Shown here one piece after another: positions 8,117 through 15,228 of a DNA stretch of 64,000 nucleotides. Both the position numbers and the translations under genes were made by a program. The stretch is from Streptomyces sp. CB01635. GTDB taxonomy: Bacteria > Actinomycetota > Actinomycetes > Streptomycetales > Streptomycetaceae. The stretch covers positions 35,781 to 99,780 of the forward strand of contig NZ_NNBL01000023.1 in assembly GCF_002803065.1 (NCBI RefSeq), written 5' to 3'. Numbering within the stretch: position 1 is the stretch's first letter; the number at the start of each line of letters is the position of its first letter. The notes beneath the pieces were generated by a model. The model made no database searches and was not told the DNA's origin. It saw only the letters and a list, made by a program, of their open reading frames with translations.

Positions 8117-8194
8117 TGCTGTACGCATTCGGAACGATGGCCCACGCACCACCGCTCCAATCGCTATGTACCGCGAATCCCGGGAGTGCCTCGC

Positions 8195-8677
8195 ATGGGG
8201 ACGAATGGACCGGCCATGCTCGAGCCGTTAAGGCAGGGGCTTCCGCCACTCGACCCTTCAGGCGTCTCCAGCTCCGCCTCCTGCGCACTTCCCGCACGGT
8301 ACGAAGCGGTGGGCAGCGCCCGTAAGTTCACGCGCGGGACGCTCGACGGCTGGGACGTGGCGGAGAGATTCGACGACGTCTGCCTCGTCGTCTCCGAACT
8401 CGTCACCAATGCGCTGCGGCACGGGCTGCCCGCGGACACCCCGCGCTCACAGGACCCGCCGGTGCGGCTGCACCTGATGCGCTGGACCTCACGCCTGGTG
8501 TGCGCGGTGCGCGACCCCAGCGACGAGAGCCCCGTCGCCCGCGAGACGGACGACGACTTCAACGCCGAATCGGGCCGTGGCCTGTTCCTCGTCGACTCGT
8601 TCAGCGACAGCTGGGGCTGGCATCCGCTGGCCGGCACGCTGAACGGGAAAGTGGTGTGGGCGCTGTTCCGGCTGTGA
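8195..8677 (+). CDS. ATP-binding anti-sigma-type regulatory protein
   Basis: A 160-residue HATPase_c protein of the RsbW/SpoIIAB-like group. It shows the N box (LVVSELVTNALRHG), a G1-type DPSDESP and the GRGLFLVDSFSDSWGW lid region. Such stand-alone Streptomyces ATPases bind ATP and are thought to hold sigma factors or anti-anti-sigma proteins. I chose ATG 8195 over the in-frame GTG at 8186 because GGGAG (8182-8186) is at ideal distance from 8195 and overlaps the GTG. The gene lies between the divergent XRE gene and the convergent DUF397 gene. Confidence 0.88.
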   Translation: MGTNGPAMLEPLRQGLPPLDPSGVSSSASCALPARYEAVGSARKFTRGTLDGWDVAERFDDVCLVVSELVTNALRHGLPADTPRSQDPPVRLHLMRWTSRLVCAVRDPSDESPVARETDDDFNAESGRGLFLVDSFSDSWGWHPLAGTLNGKVVWALFRL

Positions 8678-8780
8678 GGGCGGGCGGGCAACTGGTCGCC
8701 GAGTACCGGTAACTGACGACTCGTTACTGGCAGCTTCCCACTGCTATCTGACGGCTGACGTTTGTCGTTATCCGTCAGTT

Positions 8781-8801
8781 GTCACCTGTCACCTGTCACC
8801 T
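8781..8801. repeat. 7-bp tandem repeat GTCACCT
   Basis: Three perfect copies of GTCACCT, with degenerate relatives (GTCAGCC, GTCACTC, GTCACCG) spread over about 8700-8850. They fill the space between the convergent ATPase and DUF397 genes. It looks like slippage-generated sequence and has no dyad that would make a good terminator. Confidence 0.7.
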
Positions 8802-8852
8802 GTCAGCCGTCACTCGCCACCCGGCAGTTGCCAGCTGTCACCGGTTACCGGT

Positions 8853-9095
8853 TCACCCGTCGGCTATCAGATGGTCGAACTCCCCGTCCTTGACGCCCAG
8901 CAGCATCGCCTCGATCTCGGCGGGCGTGTAGACGAGTGCCGGGCCCTCCGGGAAGTTCGAGTTGCGCATCGCCACTCGGCCCCCCGGCAATTTCGCGAAC
9001 TCCACGCAGGAGCCCTGCGAGTTGCTGTGCCTGCTCTTCTGCCAGACCACACCGTGAAGCTCCGTGGCCGCCATGCCGTTGTACACGTGGTGCAC
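8853..9095 (-). CDS. DUF397 small protein
   Basis: An 80-residue DUF397 protein. The family signature is clear: WQKSRHSNSQGSCVEFA at about residues 17-33 and ALVYTPAEIEAMLLG near residue 60, ending EFDHLIADG. DUF397 proteins are typically encoded next to XRE-DUF5753 regulators and are thought to act as their partners or antagonists. The GTG at 9095 is preferred to ATG 9074 because GGGGAG lies about 6 nt upstream. The 26-bp element at 9181-9206 lies 85 nt before the start. Confidence 0.88.
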   Translation of the reverse strand: MHHVYNGMAATELHGVVWQKSRHSNSQGSCVEFAKLPGGRVAMRNSNFPEGPALVYTPAEIEAMLLGVKDGEFDHLIADG

Positions 9096-9180
9096 AGGTC
9101 GCTCCCCGGTCGTGCTGTGGCCTATGAGGCAGTCAGGTGTAGTGGTCAACTGTCCTGGATCATAGCTGCGTTCACATGCC

Positions 9181-9206
9181 GATGCATGGGCAGATGCACG
9201 TGCACG
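9181..9206 (-). promoter_or_regulatory. 26-bp element upstream of DUF397 gene
   Basis: On the minus strand this matches the element at 8091-8116 at 25 of 26 positions, including the TGCACGTGCA palindrome. It lies 85 nt before the DUF397 start, almost the same distance and orientation as the copy before the ATPase gene. Upstream sequence (GTGGG...ACA) is also partly shared. Candidate common operator of the module. Confidence 0.7.
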
Positions 9207-9222
9207 GGGGGTGTTCCCACGG

Positions 9223-9666
9223 TTACAGCTCTTCGAGCGTCTGCCCCAGCGCCCGCATGACATGCGAACGCCAGCCCCCATCCATGATCTTCCGCGCCAT
9301 CATCTGTGCCGGATCGTCCGGATCGAATCCGTCGTGCACTAGGAAGAGACGCGTGCCACGGCCTTCTGGCTCCAGGTTCCACGTAATGGTCCAGTCCGCA
9401 GAATTGGCCGGATCCCGGTCCTGCCACCGGACGCTGAGCATCCGCTCCTCCTCGTACGCGAGGACCTCGACGTCGACGGTGCCGGAGAAGCCGGTGTTGG
9501 GGCGCGGCACGGTCGTCAACACGTACCGGTGGCCCACCTCGAGGCGGAAGTCCTCACTGCCCGCCATCAGCCACTGGGTGATCAGCTCGGGTTCGGTGAG
9601 GGCACGCCAGACCTTGGCGGGCGGGTGGGGAAAGAACTGGTCGACCGTGATGCTCGTCAGGCTCAT
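9223..9666 (-). CDS. SRPBCC (AHSA1-like) domain protein
   Basis: A 147-residue START/Bet v1-type protein similar to activator-of-Hsp90-ATPase homologues (FPHPPAKVWRALTEPELITQWLM at residues 12-34, ending GGWRSHVMRALGQTLEEL). These proteins form a hydrophobic cavity; bacterial members next to ArsR regulators have unknown ligands. Its ATG overlaps the ArsR stop by ATGA (9663-9666), so the two are co-translated. It is last in the VOC-ArsR-SRPBCC operon. Confidence 0.88.
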   Translation of the reverse strand: MSLTSITVDQFFPHPPAKVWRALTEPELITQWLMAGSEDFRLEVGHRYVLTTVPRPNTGFSGTVDVEVLAYEEERMLSVRWQDRDPANSADWTITWNLEPEGRGTRLFLVHDGFDPDDPAQMMARKIMDGGWRSHVMRALGQTLEEL

Positions 9667-10019
9667 GACTCGTCATCGTCGGGCATGCGGTCGAGGAGTT
9701 CGGCGAGCCCCTTCAGGCGGCCGCGCCAGAACCGCTCGTACGGATGGAGCCAGTCCTGCACCTCGGCCAGGGGGGTGGCCTCGAGCCGGTAGATGCGCTG
9801 CCGTCCTGCTCGTTCCTCCGATACGAGGCCGGCCTCGCGCAGCACCTTGAGGTGCTCCGAGAGGCTCGGGCGGCGCATCGCGAAGTGGTCGGCCAGGGCC
9901 TGGACGGGCTGCGGGCCCTCGTCCCTGAGGAGGCGGAGCACCTCGCGCCGTGTCCCGTTGGCGAGCGCGGCGAACAGCCGGTCCTGGCCGGCGGTGTCGG
10001 TCGCGCCCGTCGTCGCCAT
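9663..10019 (-). CDS. ArsR-family transcriptional regulator
   Basis: A 118-residue winged-helix regulator (LFAALANGTRREVLRLL, then helix-turn-helix MRRPSLSEHLKVLREAGLV at about residues 48-66). It has no metal-binding ELCVCDL motif, placing it in the ArsR subgroup found beside SRPBCC genes. ATG 10019 is chosen because the domain begins right after it. It lies 5 nt after the VOC gene and overlaps the SRPBCC gene. The twin palindromes upstream of the VOC gene are the likely autoregulatory operators. Confidence 0.9.
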   Translation of the reverse strand: MATTGATDTAGQDRLFAALANGTRREVLRLLRDEGPQPVQALADHFAMRRPSLSEHLKVLREAGLVSEERAGRQRIYRLEATPLAEVQDWLHPYERFWRGRLKGLAELLDRMPDDDES

Positions 10020-10024
10020 CGGCG

Positions 10025-10411
10025 TCAGAAGCCTTCCTTCTCCGTGATGAGCATCAGCGAATTGCCGTCCGGGTCGCTGAAGGCGGCCATGCGTCCCCAC
10101 GGCACGTCGTCGGGGCCGGTGACCTCGGCTCCGGCGGCGGTGAGCCGCGCGCAGTCGGCGTCGACGTCGGTCGTCACCAACATGATCCCCCGCGCCGAAC
10201 CCGGTGTGAAATCCCCCACGCCCGGGCCGGACAGCGTGAAGACGGTCTGCGCCCCGGCCGGTGCGACCTGGAGCCAGCGGCCCGGCGGCATCTCGCGGTC
10301 GACGGTGACTTCGAAGCCGAGTACGTCGACGTAGAACCGCAGCGCGCGGTCCTGGTCGGAGACGGGGAGTGTGATGAACGAGGCGTGCGTGATGTTCGTG
10401 GGGCTGGTCAT
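10025..10411 (-). CDS. VOC-family (glyoxalase-like) protein
   Basis: A 128-residue vicinal-oxygen-chelate domain protein (ITHASFITLPVSDQDRALRFYVDVLG..., ending FSDPDGNSLMLI). The fold serves glyoxalases, dioxygenases and antibiotic-binding resistance proteins. Putative metal ligands include His9 and a Glu near the C-terminus, but the substrate cannot be told. First gene of the operon with the ArsR and SRPBCC genes; ATG 10411 lies just inside the palindromic control region. Confidence 0.88.
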   Translation of the reverse strand: MTSPTNITHASFITLPVSDQDRALRFYVDVLGFEVTVDREMPPGRWLQVAPAGAQTVFTLSGPGVGDFTPGSARGIMLVTTDVDADCARLTAAGAEVTGPDDVPWGRMAAFSDPDGNSLMLITEKEGF

Positions 10412-10424
10412 GCCCCGACTATAG

Positions 10425-10440
10425 GTAGGGATATTCCTAC
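10425..10440. promoter_or_regulatory. Palindromic operator 1 (ArsR-type)
   Basis: The 16-mer GTAGGGATATTCCTAC is palindromic except at one position. It lies 13 nt upstream of the VOC start and 25 bp centre to centre from the second copy, that is, on nearly the same face of the helix in an operator pair for the ArsR regulator encoded by the operon. Confidence 0.7.
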
Positions 10441-10449
10441 GCGTCAAAC

Positions 10450-10465
10450 GTAGGAAAATTCCTAC
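10450..10465. promoter_or_regulatory. Palindromic operator 2 (ArsR-type)
   Basis: The 16-mer GTAGGAAAATTCCTAC, flanked by C and G so that the dyad has 8-bp arms around AA. It repeats the arms of the first operator. The AT-rich centre stands out from the surrounding GC-rich sequence. Confidence 0.75.
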
Positions 10466-10598
10466 GCGATACGGTCCCGGGGCCCGGGGCCCGGGTCCCG
10501 GTCCGGGCTCGGCTAGTGCCACTTGAGGGCGGGAGCTGACCGCAAGCCCCTCTACGTTCGTCAGTGCAGGCAGCGAAACCGACGGAAGGCGGCCCACG

Positions 10599-11135
10599 AT
10601 GGCGACTCACGGGAACGCGGAGGTCCGCGGCGACGAACGCGGCACCCTCCTGATCTGCCTCGCCGGACAGCGCGGCGCCATCCGCCGGACCGTGCTCGGG
10701 CTGAGTGACGAGCAGGCCGCCACGACCCCGAGCGCCGGCGCGCTGTCGCTGTCCGGGCTGGTCAAGCACGTCGCCGAGACCGAGCAGGGCTGGGTGGCGC
10801 GGGCCCGGCAGGTCGCGCCCGACACGCAGCGCACCGAGGCGAACTGGGCCGACAGCTTCCGGCTCGTGGGCGACGAGAGTGTCGAGTCGGCGCTCGCCTA
10901 CTGGGACAAGGTGGCGCTGGCCACCGAGGAGTTCATCCGGTCGGTGCCGAGCCTCGACGACACGTTCCCGCTGCCCCGCCATGACTGGTCCCCGCACGAG
11001 GGGGAGGCGTCCCTGCGGTGGATGCTGCTCCACCTGATCCGGGAGGCGGCCCGGCACGCGGGGCATGCGGACATCGTCCGCGAGTCCCTCGACGGGAAGA
11101 CGGCGTACGAACTGGCCGTGATGGCTCAGGAGTGA
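10599..11135 (+). CDS. DinB/DUF664-family protein
   Basis: A 178-residue four-helix-bundle protein of the DinB superfamily (DUF664), which in actinobacteria includes mycothiol-dependent transferases. Visible features are LSLSGLVKHVAETEQGWV (residues 49-66) with a metal-type His, and the C-terminal SLRWMLLHLIREAARHAGHADIVRE with further His residues in the positions used for metal binding. The reaction is unknown. It is 18 nt upstream of the padR gene and may be co-transcribed with it; it diverges from the VOC operon. Confidence 0.85.
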   Translation: MATHGNAEVRGDERGTLLICLAGQRGAIRRTVLGLSDEQAATTPSAGALSLSGLVKHVAETEQGWVARARQVAPDTQRTEANWADSFRLVGDESVESALAYWDKVALATEEFIRSVPSLDDTFPLPRHDWSPHEGEASLRWMLLHLIREAARHAGHADIVRESLDGKTAYELAVMAQE

Positions 11136-11153
11136 CGTCCTACGCTGGGGCCC

Positions 11154-11795
11154 ATGTCAGCGATCCGTCTCCTGGTCCTCGGGGCCGTACGCCAGCACGG
11201 CCGCGCGCACGGCTACCAGGTGCGCAACGACCTCGAGTACTGGGGCGCGCACGAGTGGTCGAACGCCAAGCCCGGGTCGATCTATCACGCGCTCAAGCAG
11301 ATGGCGAAGCAGGGACTCCTCGTCGCGCACGAGATCGCGCCGTCCACGGCCGGCGGCCCGCCGCGTACCGAGTACGAGATCACGGACAAGGGCACCGAGG
11401 AGTTCCGTACGCTGCTGCGTGAGGCGCTCGTGGCGTACGACCAGAAGCCGGACATCCTCTCGGCCGCGCTGGGCTTCATCGTCGATCTGCCGCGGCAGGA
11501 GGCGGTGGAGTTGCTGCGGCGGCGCGTGGATGGCATCGAGGAGTGGCGGCGCGCGGTCACCGAGTACTACACGCCCGAGGACGGGCCCGAACGGCTCGGG
11601 CACATCGGCGAGATCATGAATTTCTGGGTGCACTCGGCCGACGCGGGCGCGGAGTGGACGCGGGGCCTGATCGGCCGGATCGAGGGCGGCGCGTACACGT
11701 TCGCGGGCGAGGGCGAGCCCTTTGTCGGGGTGCTCGCCGAGGGGCAGGAGAATCCCTACGCCACGGGCGAGGCACACCCCGAGGACCCTCGTTAG
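11154..11795 (+). CDS. PadR-family transcriptional regulator
   Basis: A 213-residue PadR regulator. The winged helix occupies residues 1-80 (IRLLVLGAVRQHGRAHGYQV..., GSIYHALKQMAKQGLL, PPRTEYEITDKG), followed by a helical dimerisation domain. PadR proteins often repress a neighbouring exporter and release DNA on binding its substrate. The ABC exporter genes begin 126 bp downstream and their promoter carries two TCAAAnTTGA-like palindromes, the likely targets. Confidence 0.9.
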   Translation: MSAIRLLVLGAVRQHGRAHGYQVRNDLEYWGAHEWSNAKPGSIYHALKQMAKQGLLVAHEIAPSTAGGPPRTEYEITDKGTEEFRTLLREALVAYDQKPDILSAALGFIVDLPRQEAVELLRRRVDGIEEWRRAVTEYYTPEDGPERLGHIGEIMNFWVHSADAGAEWTRGLIGRIEGGAYTFAGEGEPFVGVLAEGQENPYATGEAHPEDPR

Positions 11796-11835
11796 TCATC
11801 GCCAGTCATCGCCAGGCGTCGTCAATTTCCATTAA

Positions 11836-11845
11836 TCAAGTTTGA
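11836..11845. promoter_or_regulatory. Palindromic operator over -35 (PadR-type)
   Basis: TCAAGTTTGA, one mismatch from the perfect palindrome TCAAATTTGA found 46 bp downstream. It overlaps the -35 hexamer of the exporter promoter. Confidence 0.55.
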
Positions 11846-11870
11846 CTAATGGTCGGAGCGGGGCTACCTT
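11842..11870 (+). promoter_or_regulatory. Promoter of ABC exporter operon
   Basis: A -35 of TTGACT (11842-11847), a 17-bp spacer and a -10 of TACCTT (11865-11870). It is bracketed by two TCAAA-type palindromes, a usual layout for a locally repressed promoter. Confidence 0.65.
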
Positions 11871-11881
11871 TCGCGTCGTAG

Positions 11882-11891
11882 TCAAATTTGA
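11882..11891. promoter_or_regulatory. Palindromic operator downstream of -10 (PadR-type)
   Basis: The perfect 10-bp palindrome TCAAATTTGA, within a longer TAGTCAAATTTGAGTA. It lies just after the expected transcription start and about 30 nt before the exporter ATG. It contains the TTG that would otherwise be an alternative start. Confidence 0.6.
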
Positions 11892-11920
11892 GTACCGAGA
11901 TTCTCGGTGAGAGGAGCCGG

Positions 11921-12907
11921 ATGACCGACGCGATCATCGTCGAGGGCGTGCGGAAGAGGTACGGGGACAGATGGGCGCTGGACGGGCTCGACCTCGCGGT
12001 CGCCCGCGGCACCGTGCACGGGCTGCTCGGGCCGAACGGCGCGGGCAAGACGACGGCCGTCCGCACCATGACGACGCTGCTGCGGGCCGACGAGGGCCGG
12101 GTCGAGGTGGCGGGTTACGACGTGCGGCGGCAGGCGGGCGAGGTGCGCCGCCGCATCGGGCTCCTCGGCCAGCACACGGCGGTGGACGAGGAGCTCGGCG
12201 GGTGGCAGAACCTGGAGATGTTCGGACGCCTCCACCATCTGGGCGCCAGGCGCGCGCGGGTGCGAGCCGGCGAACTCCTTGAGCGCTTCGGGCTCGCCGG
12301 GACCGGGCGCAAGGCGGTCAGGCGGTACAGCGGCGGCATGCGGCGCCGCCTGGACCTGGCCGCCTCGCTCATCACGGACCCGGAGGTGCTCTTCCTGGAC
12401 GAGCCGACGACGGGCCTCGATCCGCGCGGGCGCGCCGAGGTGTGGGGCGCGGTGCGCTCCCTCGTCGGGGGCGGTACGACGGTGCTGCTGACGACGCAGT
12501 ATCTGGAGGAGGCCGACCAGCTCGCCGACCGCATCTCGGTCGTGGACCGGGGCCGGGTCGTCGCCGGGGGCACGGCTGACGAGCTCAAGGCCCGGCTCGG
12601 TGGTGACCGGATCGACGTCGTCGTGCGGGACGGGTCCCGGCTGGACGTAGCGGCAAGGCCGTTGCCGGACGGTGCCACGGTCGACGCGGACCGCCGGCTG
12701 GTCAGCGCGCCCGTCGCCGACCGGATGGCCGCGCTCACGGAGGTCGTGCGGGCGCTCCAGGACGCGGGTGTGGAGGCGGAGGACATCGCGGTGCGCAGAC
12801 CGACCCTGGACGAGGTGTTCCTGCATCTGACGGGATCGGGACGGCCGGGACCAAAGGACGCGGCGGAACGTGGACACGTATCGGACCGGCCGGAGGTGAA
12901 GGCATGA
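11921..12907 (+). CDS. ABC exporter ATP-binding protein (DrrA-like)
   Basis: A 328-residue ATPase of the daunorubicin-resistance type. It shows Walker A GPNGAGKT (residues 37-44), signature YSGGMRR (136-142), Walker B LFLDEP (157-162) and the C-terminal domain ending PTLDEVFLHLTG typical of DrrA. It powers drug or lipid export with the next gene. ATG 11921 has GAGGAG 5 nt upstream; an upstream in-frame TTG at 11888 lies inside the operator and is rejected. GTGA-type overlap with the permease start (12904-12907). Confidence 0.93.
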   Translation: MTDAIIVEGVRKRYGDRWALDGLDLAVARGTVHGLLGPNGAGKTTAVRTMTTLLRADEGRVEVAGYDVRRQAGEVRRRIGLLGQHTAVDEELGGWQNLEMFGRLHHLGARRARVRAGELLERFGLAGTGRKAVRRYSGGMRRRLDLAASLITDPEVLFLDEPTTGLDPRGRAEVWGAVRSLVGGGTTVLLTTQYLEEADQLADRISVVDRGRVVAGGTADELKARLGGDRIDVVVRDGSRLDVAARPLPDGATVDADRRLVSAPVADRMAALTEVVRALQDAGVEAEDIAVRRPTLDEVFLHLTGSGRPGPKDAAERGHVSDRPEVKA

Positions 12908-13674
12908 GTACGCCGATGAGCTGGGCCGTCGCCGATTCGTGGACCATGACGCGGCGCGAGCTGGCGCACTGGGCGCGGCAGCCCACGCAGATCGTGGTCG
13001 GGCTGGCCTTCCCGGTGATGCTGCTGCTGATGTTCGGCTTCCTGATCGGCGGCGGCAAGGGTGTCGAGGGCGAGTACGTCGACTATCTGGTGCCGGGCAT
13101 GCTCGCGCTGACCATGGCGTTCGGGCTCGAGGCGACGATGCTGGCGGTGACGCAGGATCTGAACAAGGGAGTGATCGACCGGTTCAGGTCGATGCCGATG
13201 GTCAACGGCGCCGTGCTGGTGGGGCGTTCGGCCGCCGACATGCTCCAGTCGGCCGCCGCGCTTCTCGTGATGACCGGCGTCGGTTACGTGATCGGCTGGC
13301 GCCCGCACGGCTCGGCCGGGACGTTCCTGGGCGCGCTCGGCCTGCTGCTCCTCTTCCGGTTCGCGATGCTGTGGATCGGCATCCACCTGGCGATGGTGGC
13401 GGGGAAGCCGGAGCTGGTGCAGGCCGTGCAGATCCTCGTCTGGCCGGTCGGTTTCCTGTCGAACGCGCTCGCCGAGCCCGGCTCGATGCCCGGCTGGCTG
13501 GGCACGGTCGTCGAGTGGAACCCGATGTCGCACACGGCGACTGCCGTACGGGACCTGTTCGGCGGGCCCGGCGGGGAGCCGGGGCACCTGTGGGCGGCGG
13601 TGCTGTGGCCGCTCGCGTTGCTCGCGGTGTTCTTCCCGCTGGCGGTACGGAAGTTCGCGGCACTCAGTAAATAG
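12904..13674 (+). CDS. ABC-2 type permease (DrrB-like)
   Basis: A 256-residue integral membrane protein with about six hydrophobic segments, starting with an amphipathic N-terminus (RRELAHWARQPTQIVVGLAFPVML). The ABC-2 signature region around NPMSHTATAVRDLFGG is present. It pairs with the preceding ATPase; the genes overlap by 4 nt. The pair probably exports a hydrophobic compound and is controlled by the upstream PadR protein. Confidence 0.92.
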   Translation: MSTPMSWAVADSWTMTRRELAHWARQPTQIVVGLAFPVMLLLMFGFLIGGGKGVEGEYVDYLVPGMLALTMAFGLEATMLAVTQDLNKGVIDRFRSMPMVNGAVLVGRSAADMLQSAAALLVMTGVGYVIGWRPHGSAGTFLGALGLLLLFRFAMLWIGIHLAMVAGKPELVQAVQILVWPVGFLSNALAEPGSMPGWLGTVVEWNPMSHTATAVRDLFGGPGGEPGHLWAAVLWPLALLAVFFPLAVRKFAALSK

Positions 13675-13709
13675 GGATCAGCAAGCAGGGTCCGTGAGCA
13701 CCGCTGCGC

Positions 13710-15122
13710 TCAGTGGTGGAAGCTGGTCGCCGCATCCCTGTCACTGGTCAACGGGTGCCGCTGCTGGCGCAGTTCGGGCAGCAGCCGCCCGAGGTCGGCG
13801 AAGAAGAGCGCCGCCAGGTCGGCAGAGAAGCCGTTGCGGCAGACCAGCCGCAGCACGGCCAGGTCCTGGCGGTGCGCGGGGAAGGTGTACGCGGGTACGA
13901 GCCAGCCGAATTCGCGCAGGCGGCGCGACACGTCGAAGACGTCGTACGCCTTCACGTCGGATGCTGTCGTGAAGGCGACGACGGGCAGTTGGTCGCCGCG
14001 CGTGATGAGCTGGAAGTCGCCGAGGGTCTCGATGCGTTCGGCGATGTCGCGGGCGACGTCCCGCGTCGACTGCTGCACGGCGCGGTAGCCCTCGCGGCCC
14101 AGGCGCAGGAACGTGTAGTACTGCGCGACGACCTGGGCGCCGGGCCGGGAGAAGTTCAGGGCGAAGGTCGGCATGTCGCCGCCCAGGTAGTTGACCCGGA
14201 AGATCAGTTCCTCCGGCAGGTCGTCCGCCGTACGCCACAGGGCCCAGCCGACGCCCGGGTAGACGAGGCCGTACTTGTGGCCCGAGGCGTTGATGGACGA
14301 CACCCGCGGCAGGCGGAAGTCCCAGACCAGTTCGGGGTCGATGAAGGGCGCGATCATGCCCCCGGAGGCACCGTCGACATGGACGGGGATGTCGAGGCCG
14401 GTCTTCTCCTGGAGAGTGTCGAGGGCGGCGCACAGCTCCTCGATCGGCTCGTACGAGCCGTCGAACGTCGAGCCGAGGATGCCGACGACACCGATGGTGT
14501 TCTCGTCGCACAGCTCGGCGGCGGCCTGCGGGTCGAGGTGGAAACGGTCGCCCTCCATGGGGACCTGGCGCGCCTCGACCTCCCAGAAGTTGCAGAACTT
14601 CTCCCAGCAGACCTGCACGTTGATGCCCATGACGAGGTTCGGGCGGGCCTGCTTGGACGGGTAGCGGTCGGCGTTCCGCTTCATCCAGCGGCGCTTGAGG
14701 GCCATCCCGGCGAGCATGCACGCCTCGCTCGACCCGGTGGTCGAACAGCCGACGGCGCCGTCCGGGTCGGGTGCGTTCCACAGGTGGGCGAGCATCGACA
14801 CGCAGCGCCGCTCCAGCTCCGCGGTGCGCGGGTACTCGTCCTTGTCGATCATGTTCTTGTCTCGGCACTCGGCCATCAGGACGTCGGCCTGCGGTTCCAT
14901 CCAGGTGGTGACGAACGTGGCGAGGTTGAGCCGTGCGTTGCCGTCGAGCATCAGCTCGTCGTGGACCACCTGGTACGCCGTGGAGGGTGGCATGGGGTCG
15001 TCGGGCAGCCGGTGCTTGGGCGGGGCGTCGGTCATGCCGCCGACCGGATTGGCCTCGCCGTAGAAGGGGTTGACGGCCATCGGGCTCTCGTCGTGCGGGT
15101 GGGGACCGTGGTGCAGCGGCAT
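13710..15122 (-). CDS. gadB: Glutamate decarboxylase
   Basis: A 470-residue group II PLP decarboxylase that converts L-glutamate to GABA and CO2, consuming a proton. The PLP lysine is Lys283 in NASGHKYGLVYPG, and Asp250 in HVDGASGG holds the pyridine nitrogen; STTGSSEACMLAG and the N-terminal substrate loop also match GadA/B. The ClC channel gene lies 106 bp upstream on the same strand, which suggests a shared acid-stress role. No glutamate/GABA antiporter gene is present in the window. Confidence 0.95.
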   Translation of the reverse strand: MPLHHGPHPHDESPMAVNPFYGEANPVGGMTDAPPKHRLPDDPMPPSTAYQVVHDELMLDGNARLNLATFVTTWMEPQADVLMAECRDKNMIDKDEYPRTAELERRCVSMLAHLWNAPDPDGAVGCSTTGSSEACMLAGMALKRRWMKRNADRYPSKQARPNLVMGINVQVCWEKFCNFWEVEARQVPMEGDRFHLDPQAAAELCDENTIGVVGILGSTFDGSYEPIEELCAALDTLQEKTGLDIPVHVDGASGGMIAPFIDPELVWDFRLPRVSSINASGHKYGLVYPGVGWALWRTADDLPEELIFRVNYLGGDMPTFALNFSRPGAQVVAQYYTFLRLGREGYRAVQQSTRDVARDIAERIETLGDFQLITRGDQLPVVAFTTASDVKAYDVFDVSRRLREFGWLVPAYTFPAHRQDLAVLRLVCRNGFSADLAALFFADLGRLLPELRQQRHPLTSDRDAATSFHH

Positions 15123-15228
15123 TGTCGCGGACTCCCTCGATACGCGGTCGTGGCCTCATCGCGAGGATACGGAGGAGTGGGGCGTACCGCCCGGCGACGG
15201 ATCGGCGGACGGGCGGGGGCGGCCGCTC

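Noticed and set aside
8781..8801. Possible CRISPR-like repeat
   Set aside because: The 7-bp units are directly adjacent with no spacers. This is a simple tandem repeat.
9000..9281. Longer DUF397 protein starting at 9281
   Set aside because: The added N-terminus has no similarity to the family, crosses the 26-bp element and overlaps the end of the SRPBCC gene. The GTG at 9095 has a good ribosome binding site.
11888..11920. TTG at 11888 as start of the ABC ATPase
   Set aside because: It lies inside the palindromic operator and has no ribosome binding site, whereas ATG 11921 has GAGGAG at the right distance.
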